Source: Fimbriiglobus sp.
GTDB taxonomy: Bacteria > Planctomycetota > Planctomycetia > Gemmatales > Gemmataceae
Length of the DNA: 34,202 nt
Direction: 5' to 3'
Assembly: GCA_025362195.1 (NCBI GenBank)
Contig: JANYHV010000254.1
Location: forward strand, 1-34,202
Position 1 is the first letter of the stretch; each line of letters begins with the position of its first letter. Shown one piece after another: positions 23,340-32,574 of this stretch. A program made the position numbers and the translations under genes. The notes beneath the pieces are model-generated. The model did not search any database. It was not told the origin of the DNA and saw only the letters and a program-made list of their open reading frames with translations.

Positions 23340-24035
23340 TCACTCCAGGTAGCTGTCCGCCGCAGCCCGCGAGTACGTCGCGTCGAGGTTCACGGTCACG
23401 TATTCGATCCGGGTGAGCATCAGCGTCATCGCGGGCAGCGGTTGCCCGGCGACCAGCGGCCGCTGCCACACATCGACCATCCGGCCGCCGGAAGGTGCCC
23501 CACCACCCAGGCCGAAGCTCACGGCGGAGGGGGCGACGAGCATCGGCTGGGGCATCCCGAAGGATTTCGCAACGTACTGCGGGAACGAGAACAGGGCCGG
23601 CCGGCGGTGGACATCGACGATCAGCACGTTCACGCCGTTGCGCAGGTAGTCCGCGTAGCGGTGGCCGCAACTGCGCCGCTCCGACGAGCGGTCCTTGTTC
23701 CGCGGCGAGATCAACTCAATTACCGAAATGACTCGCTGCCCCTGAATCACCATGAGTGACAAGTCTACCTCCTCAAGCGTGGCGACTTCGGCCGCGAAAT
23801 CCGGCTGGGGAATGGGACGCTCCTCGTACTCGGGCGGCACCGGCCGGGGCACCCCTCGGGCGACCGAGACATCCGGCTTGGCCGACCTCGGTGGCTTGAT
23901 CGCCAGAGGGGTCGCGCCGATGAAAGCCCGATACTCTGGAGGTAAGTTCGCCTTCAAGTCGCGCAGGAGTTCCGACATCCAGAGGTGGTGGACGCCCTCC
24001 CAGCCTTCGGTCTTCGACCAGTCGTGGAGTGCCAT
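23340..24035 (-). CDS. DUF4058 family protein
   Basis: A 231 aa soluble protein starting MALHDWSKTEGWEGVHHLWM. The middle has ISVIELISPRNKDRSSER and YLRNGVNVLIVDVHRRPA. These blocks identify DUF4058, a family common in planctomycetes and cyanobacteria with unknown function. Its ELxSPxNK core resembles the endonuclease-like fold of Uma2 proteins, which is only a suggestion. The start ATG (24035) lies one base after the TGA of ffh on the same strand, so translation is probably coupled to ffh. Confidence 0.88.
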   Translation of the reverse strand: MALHDWSKTEGWEGVHHLWMSELLRDLKANLPPEYRAFIGATPLAIKPPRSAKPDVSVARGVPRPVPPEYEERPIPQPDFAAEVATLEEVDLSLMVIQGQRVISVIELISPRNKDRSSERRSCGHRYADYLRNGVNVLIVDVHRRPALFSFPQYVAKSFGMPQPMLVAPSAVSFGLGGGAPSGGRMVDVWQRPLVAGQPLPAMTLMLTRIEYVTVNLDATYSRAAADSYLE

Positions 24036-24036
24036 G

Positions 24037-25488
<1,452 letters not shown>

Positions 25489-25567
25489 GACACGGCACCG
25501 CAACAGAGGACGGGGGATCGTTCGCGTATTGTAGGCCCGGCCCGGCGGTTGCGAAAGGCGACGATTG

Positions 25568-25593
25568 CCGTCCCGGTATCATGACCGGGACGG
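25568..25593. promoter_or_regulatory. Perfect 10-bp dyad in the ffh/PQQ divergent spacer
   Basis: CCGTCCCGGT (25568-25577) and ACCGGGACGG (25584-25593) are exact reverse complements around ATCATG. A TATCAT -10-like word (25577-25582) overlaps the centre, 28 bases before the PQQ gene start at 25621. This is typical operator or leader-hairpin placement. Confidence 0.4.
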
Positions 25594-25620
25594 ACCCGGT
25601 GCCCCCGCGGAGTCGAACCG

Positions 25621-27006
25621 ATGCGATTGCTCACCCTGCTCGCCCTGCTGACGCTCCCGACGACCCTCTGCGCCGACGACTGGCCGCAGTGGTTCGGGCC
25701 GCAGCGCGACGGCGTCTGGCGCGAGACGGGGCTGGTCGAGAAGTTCCCGGCGGGCGGGCCGAAGGTCGTCTGGGAGGCGAAGGTCGGCCAGGGGTACGCC
25801 GGGCCGGCGGTGGCGAACGGCCGGGTCTTCGTCATGGAGCGCGCGGAGGAAGCGGGACAGCCGCGGCCGAAGAGCGCGTTCGACACGTCGGTCGCGGTCA
25901 AGGGCGTCGAGGCGCTGACCTGCTTCGACGAGAAGACGGGGGCGAAGCTGTGGACCCAGTCGTACCCGTGCAACTACAAGATCAGCTACGCCGCCGGGCC
26001 GCGCTGCACCCCGACCGTCGAGGGCGACCGCGTCTACACCCTCGGGGCGATGGGCGATCTGGTCTGCCGCGCCGTCAAGGACGGGGCCGCGCTCTGGCAG
26101 GCGAACTGCGTCAAGGACTTCGGCGCGACCGTCCCCGTCTGGGGCTTCTCGGCCCACCCGCTCATCGATGGCGACAAGCTGATTGTCCTAGCCGGCGGCA
26201 GCGACGGCCGGCTCGTCATGGCCCTCGACAAGCTCACCGGCAAGGAAGTCTGGCGGTCGCAGTCCTACGATTCGGGCGACTTCGGCTATGCCAACCCCGT
26301 GATCGCCACCCTGGCCGGCGTCCGCACGCTCTTGGTCTGGCACCCGAAGGCGCTCGTCGGCCTCGACCCGGCGACCGGCAAGAAACTCTGGGCGGTGCCG
26401 ATGGCCGTGAAGTTCGCGCTGAACGCCCCGCAAATCCGCGTCCGCGGCGACCGCATTTTCACGACGACCTTTTACGAGGGCAGCCAGCTCGTCGAGGTGA
26501 GTGCGGCCGGCCCGCGCGTCGTCTGGAAGGGCACGGCCAAGGGCGAGAAGCCGGCCCAGACGACCGACCTGAGTTCGATCATCTCGACCCCGCTCTGGCA
26601 GGGCGACACGATCTACGGCGTCGATAGCTACGGCGAACTCCGCGGCCTCGAAGTGGCGACCGGCAAGCGCTTGTGGACCACCATGCAAGCGACCCGCGGC
26701 CCGCTGACCCCGGACGCGGTCAAGGCCCGCGCGACCCCGAGCGAGACGGCCCCGTGGAGCGAGCGCTGGTCGAACGCCTTCCTCGTCGAGAACGGCGACC
26801 GCGCGGTGCTTTTCAACGAGCAGGGCGTGCTGATCTTCGCCAGGCTGACGCCGGCCGGGTACGAGGAACTCGACCGCGCGCAAATCCTGACGCCGACGAA
26901 CAAGCTCGCCGGCCGCCCGGTCGTCTGGATGCACCCCGCCTTCGCCAACGGCCGCGTGTACGCCCGGAACGACGAGAAACTCGTCGTCGTCGAGTTGAAG
27001 AAGTGA
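25621..27006 (+). CDS. Exported PQQ-like beta-propeller protein
   Basis: A 461 aa exported protein with the signal peptide MRLLTLLALLTLPTTLCA. The mature start, DDWPQWFGPQRDGVWRETGL, is the hallmark opening of planctomycete PQQ_2 outer-membrane-type propellers. Repeats of the tryptophan-docking type follow: TCFDEKTGAKLWTQSY, MALDKLTGKEVWRSQ, VGLDPATGKKLWAVP and RGLEVATGKRLWTTM. These form a six- to eight-bladed propeller. Residues for PQQ cofactor binding and catalysis are not evident, so it is probably a scaffold or binding protein (BamB-like) rather than a dehydrogenase. It is divergent from ffh, with a dyad symmetry 28 bases upstream. It stands alone. Confidence 0.9.
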   Translation: MRLLTLLALLTLPTTLCADDWPQWFGPQRDGVWRETGLVEKFPAGGPKVVWEAKVGQGYAGPAVANGRVFVMERAEEAGQPRPKSAFDTSVAVKGVEALTCFDEKTGAKLWTQSYPCNYKISYAAGPRCTPTVEGDRVYTLGAMGDLVCRAVKDGAALWQANCVKDFGATVPVWGFSAHPLIDGDKLIVLAGGSDGRLVMALDKLTGKEVWRSQSYDSGDFGYANPVIATLAGVRTLLVWHPKALVGLDPATGKKLWAVPMAVKFALNAPQIRVRGDRIFTTTFYEGSQLVEVSAAGPRVVWKGTAKGEKPAQTTDLSSIISTPLWQGDTIYGVDSYGELRGLEVATGKRLWTTMQATRGPLTPDAVKARATPSETAPWSERWSNAFLVENGDRAVLFNEQGVLIFARLTPAGYEELDRAQILTPTNKLAGRPVVWMHPAFANGRVYARNDEKLVVVELKK

Positions 27007-27018
27007 CCCGGGCTGACC

Positions 27019-27052
27019 GGCCCCCGCCGCAGGCGAATCTCGGCGAGCGGAC
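27019..27052. repeat. Repeat fragment with the CGCCGCAGGCGAA motif
   Basis: CCCCGCCGCAGGCGAATC (27022-27039) is the reverse complement of 18551-18568. It continues as CGGCGAGCGG, like the left flank and arm of the element at 32428. Only this half is recognised here, with no opposite arm. The rest of the spacer (27053-27271) shows no gene; a less GC-rich patch (27120-27170) may hold a promoter for the 27272 gene. Confidence 0.55.
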
Positions 27053-27271
27053 CGCGGGAGTGGTACCCCTTTCACGGTGCGGTCGGGCGCGTCTCGGTTC
27101 GGCGTCTCGGCTGGTCCGCCACAAAAGGTTGCGAACCAAATTGAAACACCATACAACGACGCCGCGCGGCGGACTCCCCTTTGCCTGCTTCGTGTGCCTT
27201 TTTGGAAGCACCCCCTGCCCAGGTTGACCCCGTGACCCACGAGTCACCCCGGCCGGAACCGAGGAGTACCG

Positions 27272-28156
27272 ATGAACGTTCTCGCCCTCGCCCTGGCGCT
27301 GATCGCCCGCCCGGACGACGGGCTGGCCAAGAAGATGTTGCCGATCTTGACGCGGGAGGCGGAGGCGTACTCGATCGCCGCCGAGGCCGACCCGAAGAAG
27401 CCGCTCGAACTGCGGAAGGACCTGGTGTACGAGTGGTCGAACCCGACCCCGAAGGGGGACATGCACGGGGCCGTCTTCCTCTGGCTGCGGGACGGGCGGG
27501 CGGCCGCGTTCGGCTGCATCTTTTCGCAACCGCACGACGCGCCGGCCGGCCACCAGATCGTCCACGAGATGCACGCCCTCGACCCGGACCCGCTCGTCGT
27601 CACACGCCCGCCGGGGTCGCTGAACGAGTGGACGCCGCGGGCCGGGCTGCGCCGGAAACCGGTGCCGAACGCCCCCGCCCCGGCGGCGACGGCGGCGGTC
27701 CGGCTGGTTCAAATGCGGCGGCTGGCCCAGGAGTTCGCCGCGCACGGCGTGGACCGGGACAACAACCGGTCGGAATTCCGGCTGCTCCCGACCCCGCTGT
27801 ACCGCTACCCCGAGGCGAAGGCCGGCGTGACCGACGGCGGCCTGTTCGCGTTCGTGGACACGTCCGGCACCGACCCGGAAGTCCTCCTCGTGATCGAGGC
27901 CCGCGAGCGCGACGGGAAGCCGACCTGGGAGTACGCCTGTGGCCGGTTCTCGGACCGCGACCTGCACGCCAGGCACAAGCAGACTGAGGTCTGGTCGATG
28001 GTCCGGGGTGACGCGAACACGTTCAACAACGATCCGCAACACCTGTACTCGGCGTGCGCGGAAAAGGTCGTGGGCCCGGACGGCAAACTGCTCGCCCGAT
28101 GCAAGGCGACGCCGCAGGTGCCGTGGGGCGTGGTTTACCCGGTGACGGACAAGTGA
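27272..28156 (+). CDS. Hypothetical protein, probably exported (294 aa)
   Basis: A 294 aa protein with a short hydrophobic start (MNVLALALALIARP) that could be a signal peptide. The body is a globular mixed fold: VYEWSNPTPKGDMHGAVFLW, FGCIFSQPHDAPAGHQIVHE and MHALDPDPLVV. Then comes an AQEFAAHGVDRDNNRSEFRL segment, LPTPLYRYPEAKAGVTDGGL, and an ending WEYACGRFSDRDLHAR. This layout (a beta sandwich followed by LLPTPLYRY and GALFAF-like blocks) is seen in a large planctomycete family of unknown function. No catalytic motif is evident. The ATG at 27272 lies about 8 bases after GAGGAG. It is convergent with the small histidine kinase. Confidence 0.75.
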   Translation: MNVLALALALIARPDDGLAKKMLPILTREAEAYSIAAEADPKKPLELRKDLVYEWSNPTPKGDMHGAVFLWLRDGRAAAFGCIFSQPHDAPAGHQIVHEMHALDPDPLVVTRPPGSLNEWTPRAGLRRKPVPNAPAPAATAAVRLVQMRRLAQEFAAHGVDRDNNRSEFRLLPTPLYRYPEAKAGVTDGGLFAFVDTSGTDPEVLLVIEARERDGKPTWEYACGRFSDRDLHARHKQTEVWSMVRGDANTFNNDPQHLYSACAEKVVGPDGKLLARCKATPQVPWGVVYPVTDK

Positions 28157-28184
28157 CCGGACCGCCCGCGTTCTTCCCGGCCTG

Positions 28185-28287
28185 CCAGTCCCGCGGTCGT
28201 TATCGCCCTGACACTGGCCACCCCGGACGGCGACGGTAACGGCCACGAGGTGCGGAACGCCTCCCGGCGTTCCTGACGCGGGACTGG
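28185..28287. terminator. Nested inverted repeats between convergent genes
   Basis: The outer arms CCAGTCCCGCG (28185-28195) and CGCGGGACTGG (28277-28287) are perfect 11-base complements. Inside lies an 8-bp hairpin, GGAACGCC/GGCGTTCC (28254-28261/28266-28273), with a TCCC loop. They sit between the stops of two convergent genes, a natural place for a bidirectional terminator. No T-tract is visible. Confidence 0.45.
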
Positions 28288-28340
28288 ACCGACCCGTCTC
28301 ACCGTCGAGGGCTTGCCGGCACGCCCGACGCGGGGGCTGG

Positions 28341-29036
28341 TCACGCGCGGGGCAGGCGGATCGTGAACTTGGTGCCGCGGCCGGGTTCGCTCTGCAGCGC
28401 GATCGACCCGCCGTGGGCTTGCACGATCTTGCGGGCCGTCGCCAGGCCCAGGCCGGTGCCCCCGGACTTCGTCGTCACGAACGGCTGGAACACGCGGGCG
28501 GCCAACTCCGGGGTCATGCCGCACCCCGTGTCGATCACGTCGAGTTCGACCGCGCCCCCGTCCACCGCCCGGGCTTGCAGCGTCAGCGTGCCCCCGGCCT
28601 CCATCGCGTCCTCGGCGTTCAGCATCAGGTTCAGCAGCACCTTCTCGAACATCTCCGCGTCGAGTTTCACCAGCGGCAACTCGGCCGGGAACCAGTTCAC
28701 TTCGACCCCTTGCGCGCGGGCCGTGGGGGCCAGGAAGTCCACCATGCGGGCGACGACTTCGCCCAGGTCGGTCGGGGCCGTGTGCATCTCGGCCGTGCGG
28801 GCGAACCGGAGGAAGTCGTTCGACAAATCGACCAGCCGGCGGCACTCGTCGTTCAGCCGGGCGACCCGCTGCTGGGCTTTCCGCTCGACCGGCGTCGTCG
28901 GGGTCTCGAAGTCCTCGCCGAGGAGTTGCAAGTTCAGCGACAGCGCGTTCAGGTGGTTCTTGATCTCGTGGACGAACCCGCCGGCGAGTTCCGCCAGTTC
29001 GAGGTACTGCTCGTGCGTCGGCGGGGTCGGGGTCAC
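28341..29036 (-). CDS. Small sensor histidine kinase (HisKA + HATPase_c)
   Basis: A 231 aa cytosolic kinase core without its own sensor or membrane part. The phospho-acceptor box is GGFVHEIKNHLNALSLNLQL (His23). The ATPase half has the N box LLNLMLNAEDAM, the G1 box DTGCGM, an F box near FQPFVTT and the G2 box GTGLGLATARKI. It starts with GTG at 29036, and its GTGA overlaps the TGA of the preceding membrane-protein gene, so the two are translationally coupled and the membrane protein may act as its sensor. No response regulator is next to it. Confidence 0.92.
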   Translation of the reverse strand: MTPTPPTHEQYLELAELAGGFVHEIKNHLNALSLNLQLLGEDFETPTTPVERKAQQRVARLNDECRRLVDLSNDFLRFARTAEMHTAPTDLGEVVARMVDFLAPTARAQGVEVNWFPAELPLVKLDAEMFEKVLLNLMLNAEDAMEAGGTLTLQARAVDGGAVELDVIDTGCGMTPELAARVFQPFVTTKSGGTGLGLATARKIVQAHGGSIALQSEPGRGTKFTIRLPRA

Positions 29037-29704
29037 GGCGTCGGCGTCCCCGGTTTAACGCGGGGGCCGGCGAGGGCGTCCAGGTGCGCGAGCGGCTGCC
29101 ACCACGTCGGCCGGACCTTCGGGTGGTCCAGGACGATCCGCTGGGTCTTGCGGAGCGGGTCCATGATCTCGTCCCGCCACCACAGGTAGTAGAAGACGAG
29201 GAAGTCCTTGACGATGTCCCCGTCCGCGACGCCCCGGGCGACGCACCCGTTGACCAGCGCGAAAAAGTCCAGTACCCGGGCGGTCTTCTGGAAGGTCGCG
29301 TCCAGGGCGGCGTCGATGCTGCGGTGGAAGTCGAGGTTCGAGTGGTAGTCCAGGAACTGGTTCAACCGCTCGGCCCGGCGGACCGGCGGGAGTTGCTGCT
29401 GCTCGACGACGAAGTGCCGCCAGCCGATGTTCCGCGCGTCCCGCATTTCTTCGGCGAAGTACTGGGCGCACAACTCGAGCGCGAGCTTCTGCCGGCTCTG
29501 GTTCTGCGGGATCAGGAACAGGACGACGACCGGGATGAGGACCGCGACGAGCGGCGACACGAGGGGCAGGAACAGGTCCTTGATGAGGTCGTACGCCGAC
29601 TTGTTCTCGGCGACGGCCACCCCGACGGCGAGCAGCGTGAGGACCGGGACGGCGACCCCGGCGACGCCGAAGAGCATGGCCCGGTAAGTGAAGTGCGGCG
29701 GCAT
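29033..29704 (-). CDS. Two-helix membrane protein coupled to the histidine kinase
   Basis: A 223 aa protein with two N-terminal membrane helices (AMLFGVAGVAVPVLTLLAVG and LFLPLVSPLVAVLIPVVVLF) and a helical cytosolic part of about 150 residues. That part contains ALELCAQYFAEEMRDARNIG, a tryptophan-rich FYYLWWRDEIMDPLRKT and an HPKVRPTWW segment. It resembles DUF4760-type proteins only loosely. Its stop overlaps the start of the histidine kinase gene by three bases (GTGA), which suggests a sensor/kinase pair; that is inference. The start is probably the ATG at 29704, since the longer frame to 29815 adds a polar arginine-rich region. No clear ribosome binding site is seen. Confidence 0.7.
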   Translation of the reverse strand: MPPHFTYRAMLFGVAGVAVPVLTLLAVGVAVAENKSAYDLIKDLFLPLVSPLVAVLIPVVVLFLIPQNQSRQKLALELCAQYFAEEMRDARNIGWRHFVVEQQQLPPVRRAERLNQFLDYHSNLDFHRSIDAALDATFQKTARVLDFFALVNGCVARGVADGDIVKDFLVFYYLWWRDEIMDPLRKTQRIVLDHPKVRPTWWQPLAHLDALAGPRVKPGTPTP

Positions 29705-29832
29705 GCGGCTAAGATACTTGCGAACGCGGAATGCGGAACGGCAATCGGTTGCGCCGTAGCCGTGGCCGCGAGTTCCAGGTATGGTCATGCCATCGGCCGG
29801 TGGACGGTCGGGCACGCTCGGAGGAGTCGCCG

Positions 29833-30237
29833 GTGCACCTGGAGTTCGCCGTCCCCGGCCCGCCGATCTCGAACCAGTCGCAGGGCACGCCCGCGCTGGC
29901 GGCCTGGCGGACGGCGGTCGAAGCGGAGGCGAATAGCCGGTGGAAAATCCCCCCGCTCGCCGGGCGGTTGAAGGCCGTGATCATCAACTCCCACACCGGA
30001 GACAAACCGTCGCTCGACGTGGACAACATGTCCAAGCCGATCCTGGACGTCCTCCAGGGCGTCGTTTACGACGACGACCGGCAGATCCGGCAGGCCGAGT
30101 TGACGCACGTGCGGATCGACACGCCGTTCGTGTTCGTGGGCGTGTCGAAAGTCCTCACCGACGCGATCCAAGCCGGCAACCAGTTCGTATACGTGCGGAT
30201 TGAAGACCCGATCGACCCGTTCCCGCTCCCGAAGTGA
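29833..30237 (+). CDS. RusA-family endodeoxyribonuclease
   Basis: A 134 aa protein with the fold and active site of RusA Holliday-junction resolvases. The opening is MHLEFAVPGPPISNQSQGTP. The catalytic block is SLDVDNMSKPILDVLQG followed by VVYDDDRQIRQAELT. Asp62 and Asp64 with Asn65 and Lys68 match the D-x-D-N-x-x-K signature of E. coli RusA, and the acidic run Asp80-82 matches its later aspartate. RusA cuts four-way DNA junctions as a dimer. RusA genes are usually phage-borne, but no other phage gene is visible. The GTG start is preceded by GGAGGAG (29820-29826) at 6 bases. The REase-HEPN gene starts 4 bases after its stop, so the two form a tight pair. Confidence 0.8.
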   Translation: MHLEFAVPGPPISNQSQGTPALAAWRTAVEAEANSRWKIPPLAGRLKAVIINSHTGDKPSLDVDNMSKPILDVLQGVVYDDDRQIRQAELTHVRIDTPFVFVGVSKVLTDAIQAGNQFVYVRIEDPIDPFPLPK

Positions 30238-30241
30238 CGCC

Positions 30242-30910
30242 ATGACTCTCGACCAAGAAATTCAGCGGATGGCGGACCGGTACGCGGCCCAGGGGTACGC
30301 GGTCACCGTCCGGCCCGGGCCGGACGACCTGCCGGCGTTCGCGCACGACTTTCGGGTCGAAATCGTCGGCCGGCGCGGGGCGGAGGGGGTGCTCGTCGCC
30401 GTGAAGAAGAGCCGCCGGGAGTTCGCCGCCGACCCGGCCATGTCGGGCTACGCCGAGGCCGTGGCCGGTCACCCGGACTGGCGGTTCGACATCGTCCTCG
30501 TGGAGCGAGAAGACCCGAAGTTCCGGGACATCTCGGACGCCCGGGATTTTTCCGGCGAGGAGATCGACAAGTCGCTGGCCGACGCGGTCAGCATCGCCGG
30601 CCTGGGCTTCGGCCGCGCGGCGACGATCACCGCGTGGGCCGGCCTGGAAGCCGCCATGCGGATGCGCCTCCGGGCGGGCGGGGAAGCGGCCGGGTGGGGG
30701 ACGCCGCCCCGCGAGATGTTGAACGAGTTGTACTCGTCCGGCCTACTGTCGGCGGACGAGTTCCGCCGCCTCGGGGCACTGACGCAGTTCCGCAACCAGA
30801 TCGTCCACGGCTTCTCGCCCCCGGCCTCCGCGGCCCCCGCCGAGTCGGACGCGGTGCAATTGTTGAGCGACGTGGCGCGGCGACTCGTCGGCGAATCGCA
30901 ACCGGCCTGA
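30242..30910 (+). CDS. REase-fold/HEPN fusion protein
   Basis: A 222 aa cytosolic protein with two domains. Residues about 1-95 resemble the REase_AHJR-like restriction-endonuclease fold: LDQEIQRMADRYAAQGYAVT, DFRVEIVGRR, GVLVAVKKSR and HPDWRFDIVLVE. In the usual D...E-x-K active site, the first acid is Glu40 and the second is replaced by Ala53 (A-V-K), so the DNase site is probably dead. Residues about 125-220 form a HEPN-like helical domain (AWAGLEAAMRMRLRAGG, then TQFRNQIVHGF). Its R184-NQIV-H189 is the R-x4-H ribonuclease motif. The ATG at 30242 follows the RusA-like gene by 4 bases. Role inferred: a conflict or stress effector paired with the RusA-like nuclease. Confidence 0.75.
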   Translation: MTLDQEIQRMADRYAAQGYAVTVRPGPDDLPAFAHDFRVEIVGRRGAEGVLVAVKKSRREFAADPAMSGYAEAVAGHPDWRFDIVLVEREDPKFRDISDARDFSGEEIDKSLADAVSIAGLGFGRAATITAWAGLEAAMRMRLRAGGEAAGWGTPPREMLNELYSSGLLSADEFRRLGALTQFRNQIVHGFSPPASAAPAESDAVQLLSDVARRLVGESQPA

Positions 30911-31012
30911 TGCCCCGCCGCGTCCGCACTCGTCTTCACGCGGTTTTCGCTTGCACGCGCGGGGGCGGCCGGCGACCGTGTGGCTTTGCTTGGCTCGCCG
31001 GGGTGCCGACTC

Positions 31013-32404
31013 ATGTTCTGGCGGTTGTTCTCCACCTTCCTCGCCCTCGTCGCGGCGACGGTCACCAGCGTCGGCGTGCTCCTCCTGTACCGCGACGTCA
31101 CCTCGGTCGGCGAACTCGTCGCCGACGTGGCCCCGGCGCTGGCCGTCATCGTGCTGCTGTCCCTCATCCCCGCGTACCTGCTCGCCCGGCGGTTCACGCA
31201 GCCGCTCGAAGGCCTGGCGCGCGGGGCCGACCGGCTGGCCCACGGCGAGTTCGCGCACCGCATCGCCCCGTCCGGCGGCAAGGAGTTCCGCCTACTCGCG
31301 CACAGCTTCAACGCGATGGGCGCGCGGCTGGCCGCGACGTTCTCCGAACTCGAGCAGGACAAGGAGCAACTGCGGACGATCCTGTCCGGCCTGGTCGAGG
31401 GGGTCGTCGCCTTCGACCGCGAGCAGCGGATCCTGTTCGCCAACGACCGGGCCGCCGTGCTCCTCGACTTCCCGCCCGGCCCGGCCGTCGGCCGCAAGCT
31501 GTGGGAGGTGACCCGGCAGCGGGCCGTCCAGGACGCGGCCGAGAAGTGCCTCCGCGGGGGCGGGCCGTACCGCGAGTCGATCGACCTGAACGGCAACCCC
31601 GCGACGAGCCTGGCCCTGTCCGTCTCCGCGCTGCCCGGCGGGGGCGGCGGGGCGAGTGCCGGGGCGGTCATGGTGTTCAACGACGTGTCCGAGATCCGCC
31701 GGCTCGAACGCCTCCGGCAGGACTTCGTCGCCAACGTGTCGCACGAACTGAAGACGCCGATCGCCAACATCAAGTCGAGCATCGAAGTCCTGCTCGACGG
31801 GGCGATCGACGAGCCGGCCACGCGGGGCATGTTCCTCGACGAGATCGACGCCCAGAGCGACCGCCTGGACGCGCTCGTCGCCGACCTGCTGACGATCGCG
31901 CGGATCGAGTCGGGCGAGGCGACGATGGACTTCGAGGTCGTCGCCGTCGAGGACGCCGTTCACGCCTGCCTGGACCGCCACCGCACCCGGGCCGAGGGCA
32001 AGGGGATGACGCTCGACGGCGTCGCCCTGCTCGGCTGCCCGCCCGACCTGAGCGTCTGGGCCGACGACGAAGCCCTGGCGCAGGTGCTCGACAACCTGGT
32101 GGACAACGCGATCAAGTACACGCCCGAGGACGGCCGGGTGACGGTCCGGTGGGAATCGACGGCCCAGCAGGTGTGCTTCGAGGTCGAGGACTCGGGCATC
32201 GGCATTCCCGCCCGCGACCTGCCCCGCATCTTCGAGCGGTTCTACCGGGTGGACCGCGCCCGCAGCCGGGAGATGGGCGGCACCGGGCTGGGCCTGGCCA
32301 TCGTCAAGCACATGGTCCAGACGATGCGCGGCACCGTCCGCGTCGAGAGCACCGAAGGCCGGGGCACGACCTTCCGCGTCTGCCTGCCCCGCGCGGAAAG
32401 TTGA
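31013..32404 (+). CDS. PhoR-like sensor histidine kinase
   Basis: A 463 aa membrane kinase. Two helices (about 4-26 and 41-58) bracket a very short outside loop. A HAMP linker follows (RRFTQPLEGLARGADRLAHG), then a PAS domain (about 120-225, with GVVAFDREQRILFANDRAA). The HisKA box is FVANVSHELKTPI (His244), and the HATPase_c domain has LDNLVDNAIKYTPEDG, DSGIGIPARDL, FERFYRVD and GTGLGLAIVKHM. This order matches PhoR/PhoB-type phosphate sensors, but no response regulator or phosphate gene is adjacent, so the signal is unknown. The start is the ATG at 31013; a GTG at 30980 would add 11 residues. An inverted-repeat element begins 24 bases after the stop. Confidence 0.93.
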   Translation: MFWRLFSTFLALVAATVTSVGVLLLYRDVTSVGELVADVAPALAVIVLLSLIPAYLLARRFTQPLEGLARGADRLAHGEFAHRIAPSGGKEFRLLAHSFNAMGARLAATFSELEQDKEQLRTILSGLVEGVVAFDREQRILFANDRAAVLLDFPPGPAVGRKLWEVTRQRAVQDAAEKCLRGGGPYRESIDLNGNPATSLALSVSALPGGGGGASAGAVMVFNDVSEIRRLERLRQDFVANVSHELKTPIANIKSSIEVLLDGAIDEPATRGMFLDEIDAQSDRLDALVADLLTIARIESGEATMDFEVVAVEDAVHACLDRHRTRAEGKGMTLDGVALLGCPPDLSVWADDEALAQVLDNLVDNAIKYTPEDGRVTVRWESTAQQVCFEVEDSGIGIPARDLPRIFERFYRVDRARSREMGGTGLGLAIVKHMVQTMRGTVRVESTEGRGTTFRVCLPRAES

Positions 32405-32427
32405 CCGCAGCACCGCCGCAGGCGAAC

Positions 32428-32569
32428 TCCCGGCGAGCGGCGGGTGTCAGCCCGCCGGTCCGACCTGGAACGGGAGTTACGACCTGGGTGATGACTCCGG
32501 CGCTTGCCCGGGGCAGTCGTTCGCATTCCAGGTCGTACCGGCGGGCTGACGCACCGCCGCTCGCCGGGA
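32428..32569. repeat. Inverted-repeat element with about 43-bp imperfect arms
   Basis: The left arm (32428-32470, starting TCCCGGCGAGCGGCGGGTG) and the right arm (32526-32569) are reverse complements except for two substitutions and one indel. They surround a 55-base centre. The left flank ACCGCCGCAGGCGAAC matches the motif beside the element at 18431-18551. The element fills the space between the converging kinase and lipoprotein genes, so it could also terminate both. Confidence 0.78.
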
Positions 32570-32574
32570 ATGTC

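Noticed and set aside
29833-30910. Prophage remnant because of a RusA-like gene
   Set aside because: No integrase, terminase, capsid or other phage gene is nearby, and codon use matches the chromosome.
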